From Parasulfuritortus cantonensis (GTDB taxonomy: Bacteria; Pseudomonadota; Gammaproteobacteria; Burkholderiales; Thiobacillaceae), in the NCBI RefSeq assembly GCF_004337445.1, contig NZ_SJZB01000007.1, positions 1 to 46,210 on the forward strand: 46,210 nucleotides of DNA. The letters are read 5' to 3'. Shown here in pieces: positions 8,493 through 17,278 of the stretch. The notes under the pieces are model-generated. The model did no database searches. It had not been told where the DNA came from and was given only the letters and a program-made list of their open reading frames with translations. Position 1 is the stretch's first letter; each line of letters starts with the position of its first letter. A program made the translations under genes and the position numbers.

Positions 8493-11201
8493 TCAGCCAT
8501 TGATAGGCTGATCATGATCTTCGACCTCTTCATAGCCCGTGACCATGCCGCGTATGGCCTCCAGCGGCGTTGCCCCAGTCGTCGTCAAATACACGTGGAC
8601 GACGAGGAAAGCGCCAAACAGCCAGGCCACCAAGGCATGTATCGGCGCCAACAACGGCAAGCCGCCCAGCGCGACGGCCAGTTCCGGCGCGCGCTGAACA
8701 CCCCACATCAGCGCGCCGGTGACGATCTGCAGCGGCAACAACACATTCAGGACGCCAAAATAGGTCAGCTTCTGAAGCGGATTCAACCGAGCATCCGGAC
8801 GTTTCTCGAACGGGTGTGGTTCGCCCTTGAAGATGCCCGAAACGTAGTACTTGGCTTGCCGGATGGCGTCGTCGAAGAAGCCATAGGGCCGCGGGATGAA
8901 TTCCTGCATGCGCTCGGTCGCCAGGTGGTAGAAGAGTGACAGTGCCGCATTGATCACGAGGATGGCCGCGAGGATGTTGTGCAGCGACACCACCCCGTCG
9001 AACGAGAACACAGCAAACAAGTCCGGGCGATGGATGATCAGGCCGGTCAACAGCAGAACGATGATGCTGATGGCCTGGAGCCAATGCCAGAAGCGGTGGT
9101 AGGCGTCGTACATGTAGATCCGATGGGTCGATTCATGGCCATGCGGACGCTTTCTGGACGCGAGATAACGCAATCCTCCATGGCCGATCACGCCCAACAG
9201 GGCACCCACGATTGCCAGCGCACCGAGGCCGTCGATCCAGTTGAGACGGTTGGCCCCGAAGACATACAGATGGTCGCGGGCCGACACGGGCTGATAGAAC
9301 AGCACACCGTTGTCCTGCCGGATAAGATCGCCGGAGGCGCTGACGTTGTTGTTCGTATTGATCGCGGGCAAAACCGGGGCGAACCCCGCCAGTTGCATAC
9401 CTTGGGTCAGGCGCGACCTGGCCGTATGGCAGTCCCGGCAGTCGTTGAGGGCGTCCTCGCCGCGGGTGACGTTGTGGTTGATGCTGAAGGGTTGAACCTG
9501 ACCTTCCATGTGCACGTTCGGCAGTCCCAGCTTCGCGAAGCGCGCCTTCACCGCCGCTTCCTTCTGTGCCGAATCAACGCGCAACTCCGCGGAGCCGATG
9601 GCGCCGTCGTGATTGCTGTCGAACGCGGCCACGATGTCGGCGGCATAGGTGCCGCCCTCCAGATATGCAGCCTTCAGGTCCTGCAGACGTACCGGACGCT
9701 TATTGCCGTTGGCGTCGTCGTAGACCCAATAGAACGTGGTGATCAGGTTGTAGGGCGCGAGCAGGGAGGTGCCGTCCACGTTGGTCCGCTTCAGCAGCAC
9801 CGGGTCGAAACCGGTCACCAATGAGCGAACGTCGTTGGGTGCGCCGTCTACGCCGCGGTAGCTTCGTTGCGGACCGCCATCGGTACCGACGACAGTCCAG
9901 TCGTAGGTCTGAATCGCAGGCGCATACATCTTGGGTATGTGACAGCTTTCACACGCGAGCACCGCCATGTGCTTCTCGACGTAGGGCAGCCAGGTCTGGT
10001 GGCTGACCCCGGCATCGTGACAGCTTTCGCAACGACGCATGGTGCCCTTGTATTCGGGCGCGACGTGACTCTGAGTACTCTGGCCGCGCGCGAAGTTGTG
10101 GTCGGGCCGCTGTAGATATTCGGTGATATCAAGGGCGCGCGGGTCATAACGCAAGTGCGCCGGCTTCTTGCCCTGGACATGGATGACGTGGGCCGGATTG
10201 TTCAGCGCGTGGTGGCAGTCCGTGCACTGCAACTGGCGCTCGGCGTGAATGTCCCAGGGTCGATGCAGTCCCGACTTGTCGGCCAGGTTGAGGCCTGAAG
10301 CGTTGATGCGTTGCGGCGCCACCACCTGCCCGGTTGTCGCCGTCTGCGGGTAGTCCAGATCGCCTGCGTTGATCTGCAAGGGCTTGTCGCTGGCAGAATG
10401 GGCCTCGCCATGGCAGGCGGCACAGTTGTCGTTTGTCGGGTCCTGGATAGCCAGCCTCTTGCCGTCGACCAGGCCTTCCGGGGTGAAGGCGGCCCGATTC
10501 CATGCCCACCCTTTGGCGTCCGCCTCGACCACATTCAGACCGGACAGGGTCGCCGTGTTGGCGTCGCCAAAGCGACCGGCGCGGATTGCCTCCTTGCGCG
10601 CCGCCAGATTGGGCTGCGCCAGGTGGCAGAGGAAGCAGTTCATTTCCATGGTCCCGGAAGCGGACCAGTCCCAGACAATGCGTTCGCCGGCCGCATCCAG
10701 CACCGACGTTTCCGGATCGTCGGCCTTCAACGCCAAAGACTGCAGCGGAAGTCCGGCGCGCGATGTCGTGGCCGGCCCGCCACCGACTACGCGGTCACCG
10801 TTGAGCATCAACCAGCCTGCCGTCGACAGATCCAGGCGTTCATCACCGGCCTGGCTCAGATACCGGTAGCGCAGCGGATCCCATTGACCGAACAGACCCG
10901 GGCTGGAATCCAAGGTTTTAGCAGACGGCGCGAAGGCGCCGAGGCCTAGGTCGACATGGAAGGCGTGCGAGGCGATGAACGCCGTATCGTGACATTGGCC
11001 GCATGTCTTCATGGTCGACACGGCGCGGCCACTCTTCAACACATTCACCGAGTCGACGTCGAGCAAGGCGAAATTCGGGTGCAGGCTCTTCATCGAAGGC
11101 GGCGTCGCAGTCGCCGTAACCGGCACGTCGGGGTTTGCCGCAGCAAGCAGGCTCGCACCCGCACACAGACCCAATATAAGCCCGCGAATCTTGGCATTCA
11201 T
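8493..11201 (-). CDS. Seven-haem cytochrome c fused to a quinone-linked cytochrome b domain
   Basis: A 902-residue fusion. A signal peptide (MNAKIRGLILGLCAGASLLAAA) exports the N-terminal part, which has seven CxxCH haem c sites: CGQCH (67-71), CFLCH (189), CAACH (260), CTDCH (326), CESCH (391), CESCH (417) and CRDCH (588). An EF-hand-like loop, DSNHDGAIGSAE (528-539), lies between haems six and seven. Residues about 650-875 form five membrane helices with paired histidines (DAYHRFWHW, SLHN, FYHLATE, APIHALVAW, VVHVYLT), as in the formate dehydrogenase gamma/PhsC/cytochrome b561 group that exchanges electrons with quinones. Its ATG overlaps the stop of the octahaem gene (ATGA). Inferred role: electron conduit between the quinone pool and the octahaem enzyme. 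Confidence 0.85.
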   Translation of the reverse strand: MNAKIRGLILGLCAGASLLAAANPDVPVTATATPPSMKSLHPNFALLDVDSVNVLKSGRAVSTMKTCGQCHDTAFIASHAFHVDLGLGAFAPSAKTLDSSPGLFGQWDPLRYRYLSQAGDERLDLSTAGWLMLNGDRVVGGGPATTSRAGLPLQSLALKADDPETSVLDAAGERIVWDWSASGTMEMNCFLCHLAQPNLAARKEAIRAGRFGDANTATLSGLNVVEADAKGWAWNRAAFTPEGLVDGKRLAIQDPTNDNCAACHGEAHSASDKPLQINAGDLDYPQTATTGQVVAPQRINASGLNLADKSGLHRPWDIHAERQLQCTDCHHALNNPAHVIHVQGKKPAHLRYDPRALDITEYLQRPDHNFARGQSTQSHVAPEYKGTMRRCESCHDAGVSHQTWLPYVEKHMAVLACESCHIPKMYAPAIQTYDWTVVGTDGGPQRSYRGVDGAPNDVRSLVTGFDPVLLKRTNVDGTSLLAPYNLITTFYWVYDDANGNKRPVRLQDLKAAYLEGGTYAADIVAAFDSNHDGAIGSAELRVDSAQKEAAVKARFAKLGLPNVHMEGQVQPFSINHNVTRGEDALNDCRDCHTARSRLTQGMQLAGFAPVLPAINTNNNVSASGDLIRQDNGVLFYQPVSARDHLYVFGANRLNWIDGLGALAIVGALLGVIGHGGLRYLASRKRPHGHESTHRIYMYDAYHRFWHWLQAISIIVLLLTGLIIHRPDLFAVFSFDGVVSLHNILAAILVINAALSLFYHLATERMQEFIPRPYGFFDDAIRQAKYYVSGIFKGEPHPFEKRPDARLNPLQKLTYFGVLNVLLPLQIVTGALMWGVQRAPELAVALGGLPLLAPIHALVAWLFGAFLVVHVYLTTTGATPLEAIRGMVTGYEEVEDHDQPING

Positions 11202-12649
11202 GGCAACTTCCTCCCGCCCCACTTGACCGGGTCACCCGGGTAGCCCAAGGCGGTCCAATCCAATCGCCCCGGTTTTCCGGTGCTGGAATGGCAGTCATCG
11301 CATTGCAAGGCTGCGTCGGGGCTCTGCACCATGTGGGTGCTCGGGAAATACATATAGGTTTCGGTGAAGCCGTATTGGCCGCTGTACGCCAGCCCGGTGA
11401 TCGGCACCGCGAGTTCGAAGGCCTGATTCCAGTCGAAGTTGGTCCAGAAGCCGTCCTTGCCGGAGGTCACCGGTTGCAGCAAGTAGCCATTCACCTTGTC
11501 GTACGGCTGCTTGGCGATATGCACCTTGAACGGGAATATTCGCGCTTTCGGATCCTTGATGCTGCCGGCGGGCCTGTTGATGTAGGTCGGGCCCTCGCGG
11601 TTGATCTGGTCGCCGAGCAGATAGCGATATTCGTTGTTTCCGTTGAACCATAGGTAAGTCGGCGTGATGTTCGAGTCGTAGCTGAAATCGCCTTTGATCT
11701 TCAGGTAGGTGTAGTGGTCCTCCTTGCGCCCATTCTGGCCCGCCGTCGACCAATCCCAGTACACCTTGGTCGGCTCTTCACGAGCCACGGCGGGAATGTG
11801 GCAGGTCTGGCAAGCCACTGTCTTGACGTGCGTGCTGATGCGTTCATCCTTGTGGATGGTGCCCTTGTGGCACTGTTCACAGGAGACTTGCTCGGCCGGA
11901 TCGATCGTGTAGTTGTCGGCGAGCATGCGGCCGAGAATCTGATGCTTGCGGGTGACATGGCAGTCGCTGCACTTCATGTGCTGTTTACCGCCCATGTGCA
12001 CGTCCAGAGCGCGGGCCGGGAAATACAGGCTCTCGTCAAGGTCACCGTGCTTGACGCCATTGCCACCGCCACCGTCGAAATGGCACTTGCCGCAGTTGTC
12101 GCGGGTGGTTGCGCGCACGCTCTTGGCGGCGGCCAGCAGGTTCACCTTTGGCGACGGATTGCCGAACAAGCCCTTCCCATAGCTTGCCGGGTCGGCGTGG
12201 CAGACCAGGCAATCGACGTTTTCGGGATTGACCTGTTGCGCCGCCTTGCCGGCTTCCCAGCCATAGCCGATGTGGCATGAATTGCACTTGTTCTCGTTGC
12301 CCTGCGAGCCGATGCAAAAGTTGTTAAGTTGGTTGATCTTGCCGATGGTGACCGGCCCTTTGCGCCAGGGCACCTCAAAGGCTTTTGAATGCCAAGTCCA
12401 GTGAGAGGTCTTCATCAACTCCGCGGCAGCGTCCTTGTGGCAGACCAGACAAGCGCGGGTGACGTCCTGTCCGGTCTTGAAGTCGCCCTTGACGATGTCG
12501 CGATGGTCGACATGCGCACTCTTGATCGGAATATTCGCCGCCGCGTCCTGTGACGGCTTCATCATCGGATGCTGATAGGCGTACGGAACCAGTATCAGCA
12601 AACCGATCGCGATCAGGCCAAGAATCCAGCGTGGAAATCGTATGTTCAT
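11198..12649 (-). CDS. Octahaem cytochrome c of the tetrathionate reductase (OTR) family
   Basis: A 483-residue periplasmic protein held by one N-terminal helix (FPRWILGLIAIGLLILVPYAY). It has eight CxxCH motifs: CLVCH (67-71), CNSCH (122), CLVCH (147), CGKCH (186), CSDCH (227), CEQCH (257), CQTCH (280) and CDDCH (450). Spacing and overall plan resemble the Shewanella octahaem tetrathionate reductase, which in vitro also reduces nitrite and hydroxylamine and has a lysine-ligated active-site haem. The physiological substrate of this family is uncertain. The transporters downstream favour a sulfur compound such as thiosulfate or tetrathionate. The start was chosen at MNIRFPRW, with AAGGGA upstream. 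It is the first gene of the module. Confidence 0.85.
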   Translation of the reverse strand: MNIRFPRWILGLIAIGLLILVPYAYQHPMMKPSQDAAANIPIKSAHVDHRDIVKGDFKTGQDVTRACLVCHKDAAAELMKTSHWTWHSKAFEVPWRKGPVTIGKINQLNNFCIGSQGNENKCNSCHIGYGWEAGKAAQQVNPENVDCLVCHADPASYGKGLFGNPSPKVNLLAAAKSVRATTRDNCGKCHFDGGGGNGVKHGDLDESLYFPARALDVHMGGKQHMKCSDCHVTRKHQILGRMLADNYTIDPAEQVSCEQCHKGTIHKDERISTHVKTVACQTCHIPAVAREEPTKVYWDWSTAGQNGRKEDHYTYLKIKGDFSYDSNITPTYLWFNGNNEYRYLLGDQINREGPTYINRPAGSIKDPKARIFPFKVHIAKQPYDKVNGYLLQPVTSGKDGFWTNFDWNQAFELAVPITGLAYSGQYGFTETYMYFPSTHMVQSPDAALQCDDCHSSTGKPGRLDWTALGYPGDPVKWGGRKLP

Positions 12650-13544
12650 CAGGAGGTTCCCTTGAGCGTCGCCACGAAACACCCTCCCCCATACACCATG
12701 GTCTTCGCCCCGCAGGGCGTCGATGGAGCCATGCAACAGGTATTGCCGATCATGTCGCCACACACATCGATCAAAGAACTCAACGGTGATTGTTATCCAA
12801 ATATCCTGTTAGTACATTAGTTCATGCTTTTTTACTTTCTTGAATTTTTTTTCTGATTTTTCCCGGCCTAGCCGCCTGTTGGACTTGAACTTTCCAACGA
12901 GGGCACATCCGCATCAGTAACCGGACGTTGAACGATGCCGGCTCAGTGATCAACTTGGGGCGAAAGCTCGCATCCGCCTGGTTTGAAAAGCCGTCGTTGA
13001 CCATGACTTTTCGATATACGGCCGCCGTCCCCGGCATTGCCGACCCAAACAGCCCAAGTATCGAAGGTCAGGCCGAACAGCGGATTTCGGTGTTCGACGA
13101 TGTCGTTTCTGGTCACTGTCTCCTTGAAGCCCTTCCCCCTGCCGGCCACCGCGCGCAAAGCCTCCGACCAGATCGATCGGCCGGTTTTCGACGCCATCGT
13201 GTGAGACCGAAGCAGCGGCAGCGCAACTCATGCACGGCGACGCAGCCAACCCGGAAGGCCGCGATTGACCGGCACGCCTCACCTAACCGGGCCTGCTGGC
13301 GACCGCCGGCAAGCCGCCAGGCCGTCAGTCCGCCCATTCGCGGGCACGCTACGCCGTCGGAACGGTGGCAACAGGACGGGGCTCAGCCGTGGCGACCTCC
13401 TTTGTCGGAGGTCGTATAGGACGTGCAATCCGGCCGGGCCTGCGGCGTTTCCGGACCTGGCCGTCGGCGAGCAAGTCCGGACCCTCCCGGCCGGGGTCGG
13501 TACAATGGGGCCAACCATGCGCTCGAGCGATTGAGGAGTAAACG
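12650..13544. other. Non-coding region between the sulfur module and the glucan cluster
   Basis: About 900 bases between divergent gene groups. The part next to the octahaem gene (12780-12870) is AT-rich with long T runs and should hold the module promoter; I cannot fix a -35/-10 pair. From 12900 to 13300 short frames exist on both strands (for example 12928-13419 plus and 12943-13197 minus), but none is recognisable; a decayed gene is possible. A perfect hairpin is at 13393-13414. Confidence 0.5.
13393..13414. repeat. Perfect hairpin upstream of the glucan cluster
   Basis: CGACCTCC at 13393-13400 and GGAGGTCG at 13407-13414 enclose a six-base loop, and TATAGG follows immediately. It lies 130 bases before the GH13 gene. 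It could be an operator, an attenuator in the leader, or a terminator-like relic; no T-run follows. Confidence 0.4.
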
Positions 13545-15302
13545 ATGTTGTGGACGCTACTGTTCCGGCCGCTCATTGAGTTCTATCAACCGGAAGCAGA
13601 CGCCGTATCCCTGGTGGTGGAGAAGCAGGACGAGGCCTGGCCGATGAAACCCGACGGCAATGGCAATTGGACTACGCGGCTGCGCCTGCCCTTCAGGCAA
13701 CTGCACGGGCGTGCCTATCACTTCGAGGTGCGCCGCGCCGGCCGCACCTACGCCGTCGCCGATCCGCTCGCGCCCCGGACGGAGCGTGGCGCCCACGGCA
13801 TAGGCTCGCGGTTCAGCGATCTCAGCTATCGCTGGCAGACACGGCGCTTCAAGGCGCCCGCCCTGTGCGACCTGGTCATCTACGAGGCGCACCTGCCGGC
13901 GCTGAGTCGCCACGAGAGCGCCGCGGTGCATGAAGCGGGGCACCGGGGTACCTACGCGGGGGCGCGTGCCCCGGCGGTACTCGCGCATCTGAAGCGCCTG
14001 CAGGTGGCCGTCGAGTTCCTGCCGCTGCACGCAAGCGATGGTCTGCTGGGCCAGGACTGGGGCTATTTCTCCACCTCGTTCCATGCCATGCGGGACGGCT
14101 ACGCGCACGACAAGTGCGAGGTGAATCGCGAGGTCATGGCGGTGGTGGACGCCATGCATCACCGCGGCATCCCCGTCATCCTCGACGTCGTCTTCAACCA
14201 CGGCGGCGAGCTGTGGGTCAAAGCCTGGGGGAAGGACGTCGTCTACCGCAAACACGCCAACGGCGACTTCTGCCACGGCTCGGGCTGCGGTCCGACGATA
14301 CGCAGCGAACACCCGCGTATTCGCGAGCTCATCATCCAAACGCTGCTGCATCTGGTGCGGGACTACCGGTTCGACGGGTTTCGTTTCGACCTGGGCGCAT
14401 TGCACGACAAGGAGACGATGCTGGCCGTCGACCGGCGCTTGCCGGCGCACCTGTACCTCATTGCCGAACCCTGGGCATTGGGTGGCACGCAATGGGGCAA
14501 GGCCGATATGCACGGCGCCTTCGCCGGCACCCGCTGGGCGGTCTGGAACGATGACTTCCGCGAGGCCGGCAAGACCTTCGTCAGCGGCCGGGGCAGCCAC
14601 CTCGATCGTGATCGACTCATGCGCGCGATCATGGGCAGCCACGTCGACGACGGCGGCTGGGCGTGCCGGCCCCAGCAAAGCATCAACTACCTCTCCAGCC
14701 ACGACGGCAGGACGCTCGCCGATTTCCTGGACGGGGACAAGCGACGGGTGTTTCTCGGCATGCTGCTGGTGATGACCTCGCAGGGGGTGCCGATGCTGGG
14801 TGAGGGGAGCGAGCTCATGCATAGCAAACACGGTCACGACAACAGCTACGATCGCCCGGATCTGAATCGCATCGATTGGCGCAACGGCGACGCGCATGCC
14901 GACCTGGTCGAGGCCGTCGCCGGGCTGATCGCCTTGCGCAAGCAGGCGCCCCACTTCCGCTACACGAGACGCCTCGCGCAACGCCAGCACGACAACGGCC
15001 GCTGGGACATCGACTGGATCTATCCGACCGGCTACCCCCACCACGACAATGTGAACGCCATCGGCTACATCATCAAGCCACCGCGGGAATCGTCCGTCTG
15101 GCGGTGGCGGTGGCCGAAGCTCGTCGTGTTGCTCAACGGCAGTACGGTCGGCGCGAACTTTCGTCTGCCCCAGGGCGAATGGAAGATCATCGTCGACGGG
15201 GACGGCCTGAGGGTGGACGCGGACGGCATCGCGGGCGTGCCGCCTGCCCGCACCGATTATCACGTGCACGGCGGGACCGGGGTGGTCTTGGCCCCCGCCT
15301 GA
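13545..15302 (+). CDS. GH13 alpha-glucan debranching/glucanotransferase-type enzyme
   Basis: A 585-residue protein with the glycoside hydrolase 13 plan: an N-terminal beta domain (about 10-75), a (beta/alpha)8 barrel (about 105-470) and a C-terminal beta domain. Conserved regions are VILDVVFNHGG, DGFRFDLGAL with nucleophile Asp282, LIAEPW with acid/base Glu308, and NYLSSHDGRT with Asp387, so the catalytic set is complete. DRPDLNRIDW before the end of the barrel resembles pullulanase and isoamylase types. There is no signal peptide, so it should act on cytosolic glycogen-like glucan, probably at alpha-1,6 branches. A GAGGAG lies just before the ATG. It heads the three-gene cluster; substrate specificity is uncertain. 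Confidence 0.85.
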   Translation: MLWTLLFRPLIEFYQPEADAVSLVVEKQDEAWPMKPDGNGNWTTRLRLPFRQLHGRAYHFEVRRAGRTYAVADPLAPRTERGAHGIGSRFSDLSYRWQTRRFKAPALCDLVIYEAHLPALSRHESAAVHEAGHRGTYAGARAPAVLAHLKRLQVAVEFLPLHASDGLLGQDWGYFSTSFHAMRDGYAHDKCEVNREVMAVVDAMHHRGIPVILDVVFNHGGELWVKAWGKDVVYRKHANGDFCHGSGCGPTIRSEHPRIRELIIQTLLHLVRDYRFDGFRFDLGALHDKETMLAVDRRLPAHLYLIAEPWALGGTQWGKADMHGAFAGTRWAVWNDDFREAGKTFVSGRGSHLDRDRLMRAIMGSHVDDGGWACRPQQSINYLSSHDGRTLADFLDGDKRRVFLGMLLVMTSQGVPMLGEGSELMHSKHGHDNSYDRPDLNRIDWRNGDAHADLVEAVAGLIALRKQAPHFRYTRRLAQRQHDNGRWDIDWIYPTGYPHHDNVNAIGYIIKPPRESSVWRWRWPKLVVLLNGSTVGANFRLPQGEWKIIVDGDGLRVDADGIAGVPPARTDYHVHGGTGVVLAPA

Positions 15303-15662
15303 GACGCATCGCCGGAGGCGGGCCGGTCCCTCAAGATGCCACCGCCCCGTGGACCGCTCCGGGTGACGGGGCGGCTCGCCGCGCCAGGGCATCCCGTGGC
15401 GGCACCGGTCGCGGCCGGCGGCGCGTCGCAGACATGGCTTCGGCCCGGCAGTCCGCGTCGGCACGGCTGGCGCCGGGCGGGCCGCATGGCCGCGGCGGCC
15501 GCCGAATGGAATTGAAAGAATCCTCCGGTTGCGCTATAGGTCGCCCGTGCAAGGCGGTTGCGGGGTTTTACCCGGGGATGGGGCCCCAACCGGGTCTGTT
15601 CCAACAGGCGGATATTTGCAGCCGCAGGCAGGCTGCCAGTAGCCAACAAGGCGAAAACACGA
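15303..15662. other. Spacer within the glucan cluster
   Basis: About 360 very GC-rich bases between the GH13 and EEP genes. Open frames here are continuations or shadows of neighbours. The only signal I can support is a promoter-like pair at 15512-15540. Confidence 0.5.
15512..15540 (+). promoter_or_regulatory. Sigma-70-like promoter before the EEP gene
   Basis: TTGAAA at 15512-15517 and TATAGG at 15535-15540 are separated by 17 bases. This would let the EEP and phospholipase D genes be transcribed independently of GH13, with a leader of about 115 bases. Confidence 0.5.
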
Positions 15663-17216
15663 ATGAGCGATAGCAACGAAGCCCAGAACGGTCGCATTCG
15701 ATTGCAGCATGCCGGCAACGAAGTCGTCCAGGAGGCGGGCCACAGCCGGCAAGACCTGTTCTTCGTCGCCGCAGTCGACAATATCGCCTACGCCAAGCGC
15801 GTCGACATACTCTGGGCCGGCCGGGACGGCGTGTGGCACACGCTGCCGGCGACCTTTCACAGCATGGCTGGGGACCACTCCGAATATTGGATCGCCACGG
15901 CAAGCCTCCATTTGGCGAGCCATGGCGCGGGGCCGGATGCCATACGTTTCGCCTTGCGTTGCCAGATGCAGGGGGAGGAGCACTGGGACAACAACGGCGG
16001 CGCCAACTACGTCTGCCCGGCCCACTCGTACATGCGCCTCGGCGGGGACCGCGCCGTCTTCAACCTCGGACCGACCCAGCGCCTGCATGACCACCAGCGC
16101 ACGATCGCCGTATCCGTGGCGGTCCATCAGCCGGTCCGCGCCGATCAGGTCGTCGTGCACTGGACCACCGACGACTGGCAGAACGTCCATGTCACGCCGT
16201 GCCAGCCGAGAAGCCGCCTGGAGCGCATGCCTGCCGGCGGCCCGGAGGAGGAAGCGTGCGAAATATGGTCGGCCGTGCTCAACGCGGGCGACGCCTTCCG
16301 CATTCAGTACAGCGTCTGCTGCGAATCCGGCGAGCAAGCCATCTGGGACAACAACGACTTCGACAACTACAGTCCCAGCCGGAAGCCGCTCAACGTCCTG
16401 GTTCTGAACCTGCATTGCCGCCAGGAGGACGATCAGGACTACAAGTTCTCCGAAATCGCCAAGGCCATCGACGAATTGTCCGTGGACGTCGTCTGCCTGC
16501 AGGAAGTGTCGGAAGACTGGAACGATGCCCAGGGCGACTGGGCTTCCAACTCGGCCCGGATCATCAACGACCGGCTCGAGAAGCCGTTCCATATCCACAA
16601 CGATTGGTCGCACCTCGGCTTTGGCCGCTATCGGGAAGGCGTCGCGATACTGAGCCGGTACCCGTTTTCCGAATATGACTCGCGGTATGTGTCGAACAAA
16701 CGCGACCCCTACAGCATCGACAGCCGGAAAGTGGTGATGGGGAAGATCGCCGTTCCCTATTTCGGCGCGATCAACGTGTTTTCAGTGCATGTCAGCTGGT
16801 GGGAGAACGGCTTCGCGGAGCAGTTCGACAACCTGCACCAGTGGGCGAGAAGCCGCCGGGAGACGGGGGTGACGGGGACCTTGCTGTGCGGCGACTTCAA
16901 CGTCGCGGCCGGCTCGCCGGGATACGCGCGCATCGTGGCGGCCCAGGACTACGACGACCAGTTTCTCGCCGTGCACGCGCCGGCGACCTTTGCGGCCGTG
17001 TTTCGGGAACGGAAACCGGGTTGGCAAAGTCTCCTCGCCAATGACGGGCGCATCGATTTCGCATTCCTGGAGAAGTCGAGCGCCCTGAAGGTGACATCCG
17101 CAAGGCAGGTGTTCACCGGCACGGAGTACGCCGAGGTTTCCGACCACCAGGGTGTGCTGCTGACTTTCGAGCCGGCATCTGTCTTGCTAGGAAAAAGGAA
17201 CACCGGGGACCAATAG
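15663..17216 (+). CDS. EEP-family hydrolase with two starch-binding-like modules
   Basis: A 517-residue protein without a signal peptide. Two tandem beta modules, about residues 30-120 and 147-240, each end in the starch-binding signature of the CBM21/25/53 type: WDNNGGANY (108-116) and WDNNDFDNY (228-236). The rest (about 243-510) is an endonuclease/exonuclease/phosphatase domain with intact metal and catalytic motifs: VVCLQEV, GVAILSRYP, VHVSWW, CGDFNVAAGSP, GRIDFAFL and VSDHQGV. The family includes DNases, sphingomyelinases and phosphoester phosphatases, so the bond cut is unknown. Glucan-binding modules and the neighbouring glucanase suggest a glucan-associated substrate. The start MSDSNEAQNG follows AAGGCG; a 35-codon longer frame seems untranslated. 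Confidence 0.8.
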   Translation: MSDSNEAQNGRIRLQHAGNEVVQEAGHSRQDLFFVAAVDNIAYAKRVDILWAGRDGVWHTLPATFHSMAGDHSEYWIATASLHLASHGAGPDAIRFALRCQMQGEEHWDNNGGANYVCPAHSYMRLGGDRAVFNLGPTQRLHDHQRTIAVSVAVHQPVRADQVVVHWTTDDWQNVHVTPCQPRSRLERMPAGGPEEEACEIWSAVLNAGDAFRIQYSVCCESGEQAIWDNNDFDNYSPSRKPLNVLVLNLHCRQEDDQDYKFSEIAKAIDELSVDVVCLQEVSEDWNDAQGDWASNSARIINDRLEKPFHIHNDWSHLGFGRYREGVAILSRYPFSEYDSRYVSNKRDPYSIDSRKVVMGKIAVPYFGAINVFSVHVSWWENGFAEQFDNLHQWARSRRETGVTGTLLCGDFNVAAGSPGYARIVAAQDYDDQFLAVHAPATFAAVFRERKPGWQSLLANDGRIDFAFLEKSSALKVTSARQVFTGTEYAEVSDHQGVLLTFEPASVLLGKRNTGDQ

Positions 17217-17278
17217 CTTTCCCCTGCTGGGGGATTCGGCTGAGCGGTCCGGACAGACGCCCGTCGGCAGGGAGTGAC

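Noticed and set aside
12928..13419. 163-codon plus frame before the glucan cluster, and its antisense frames
   Set aside because: The second half turns into Arg/Pro/Ser-rich text and no domain is recognisable; kept only as a possible gene relic in the spacer entry.
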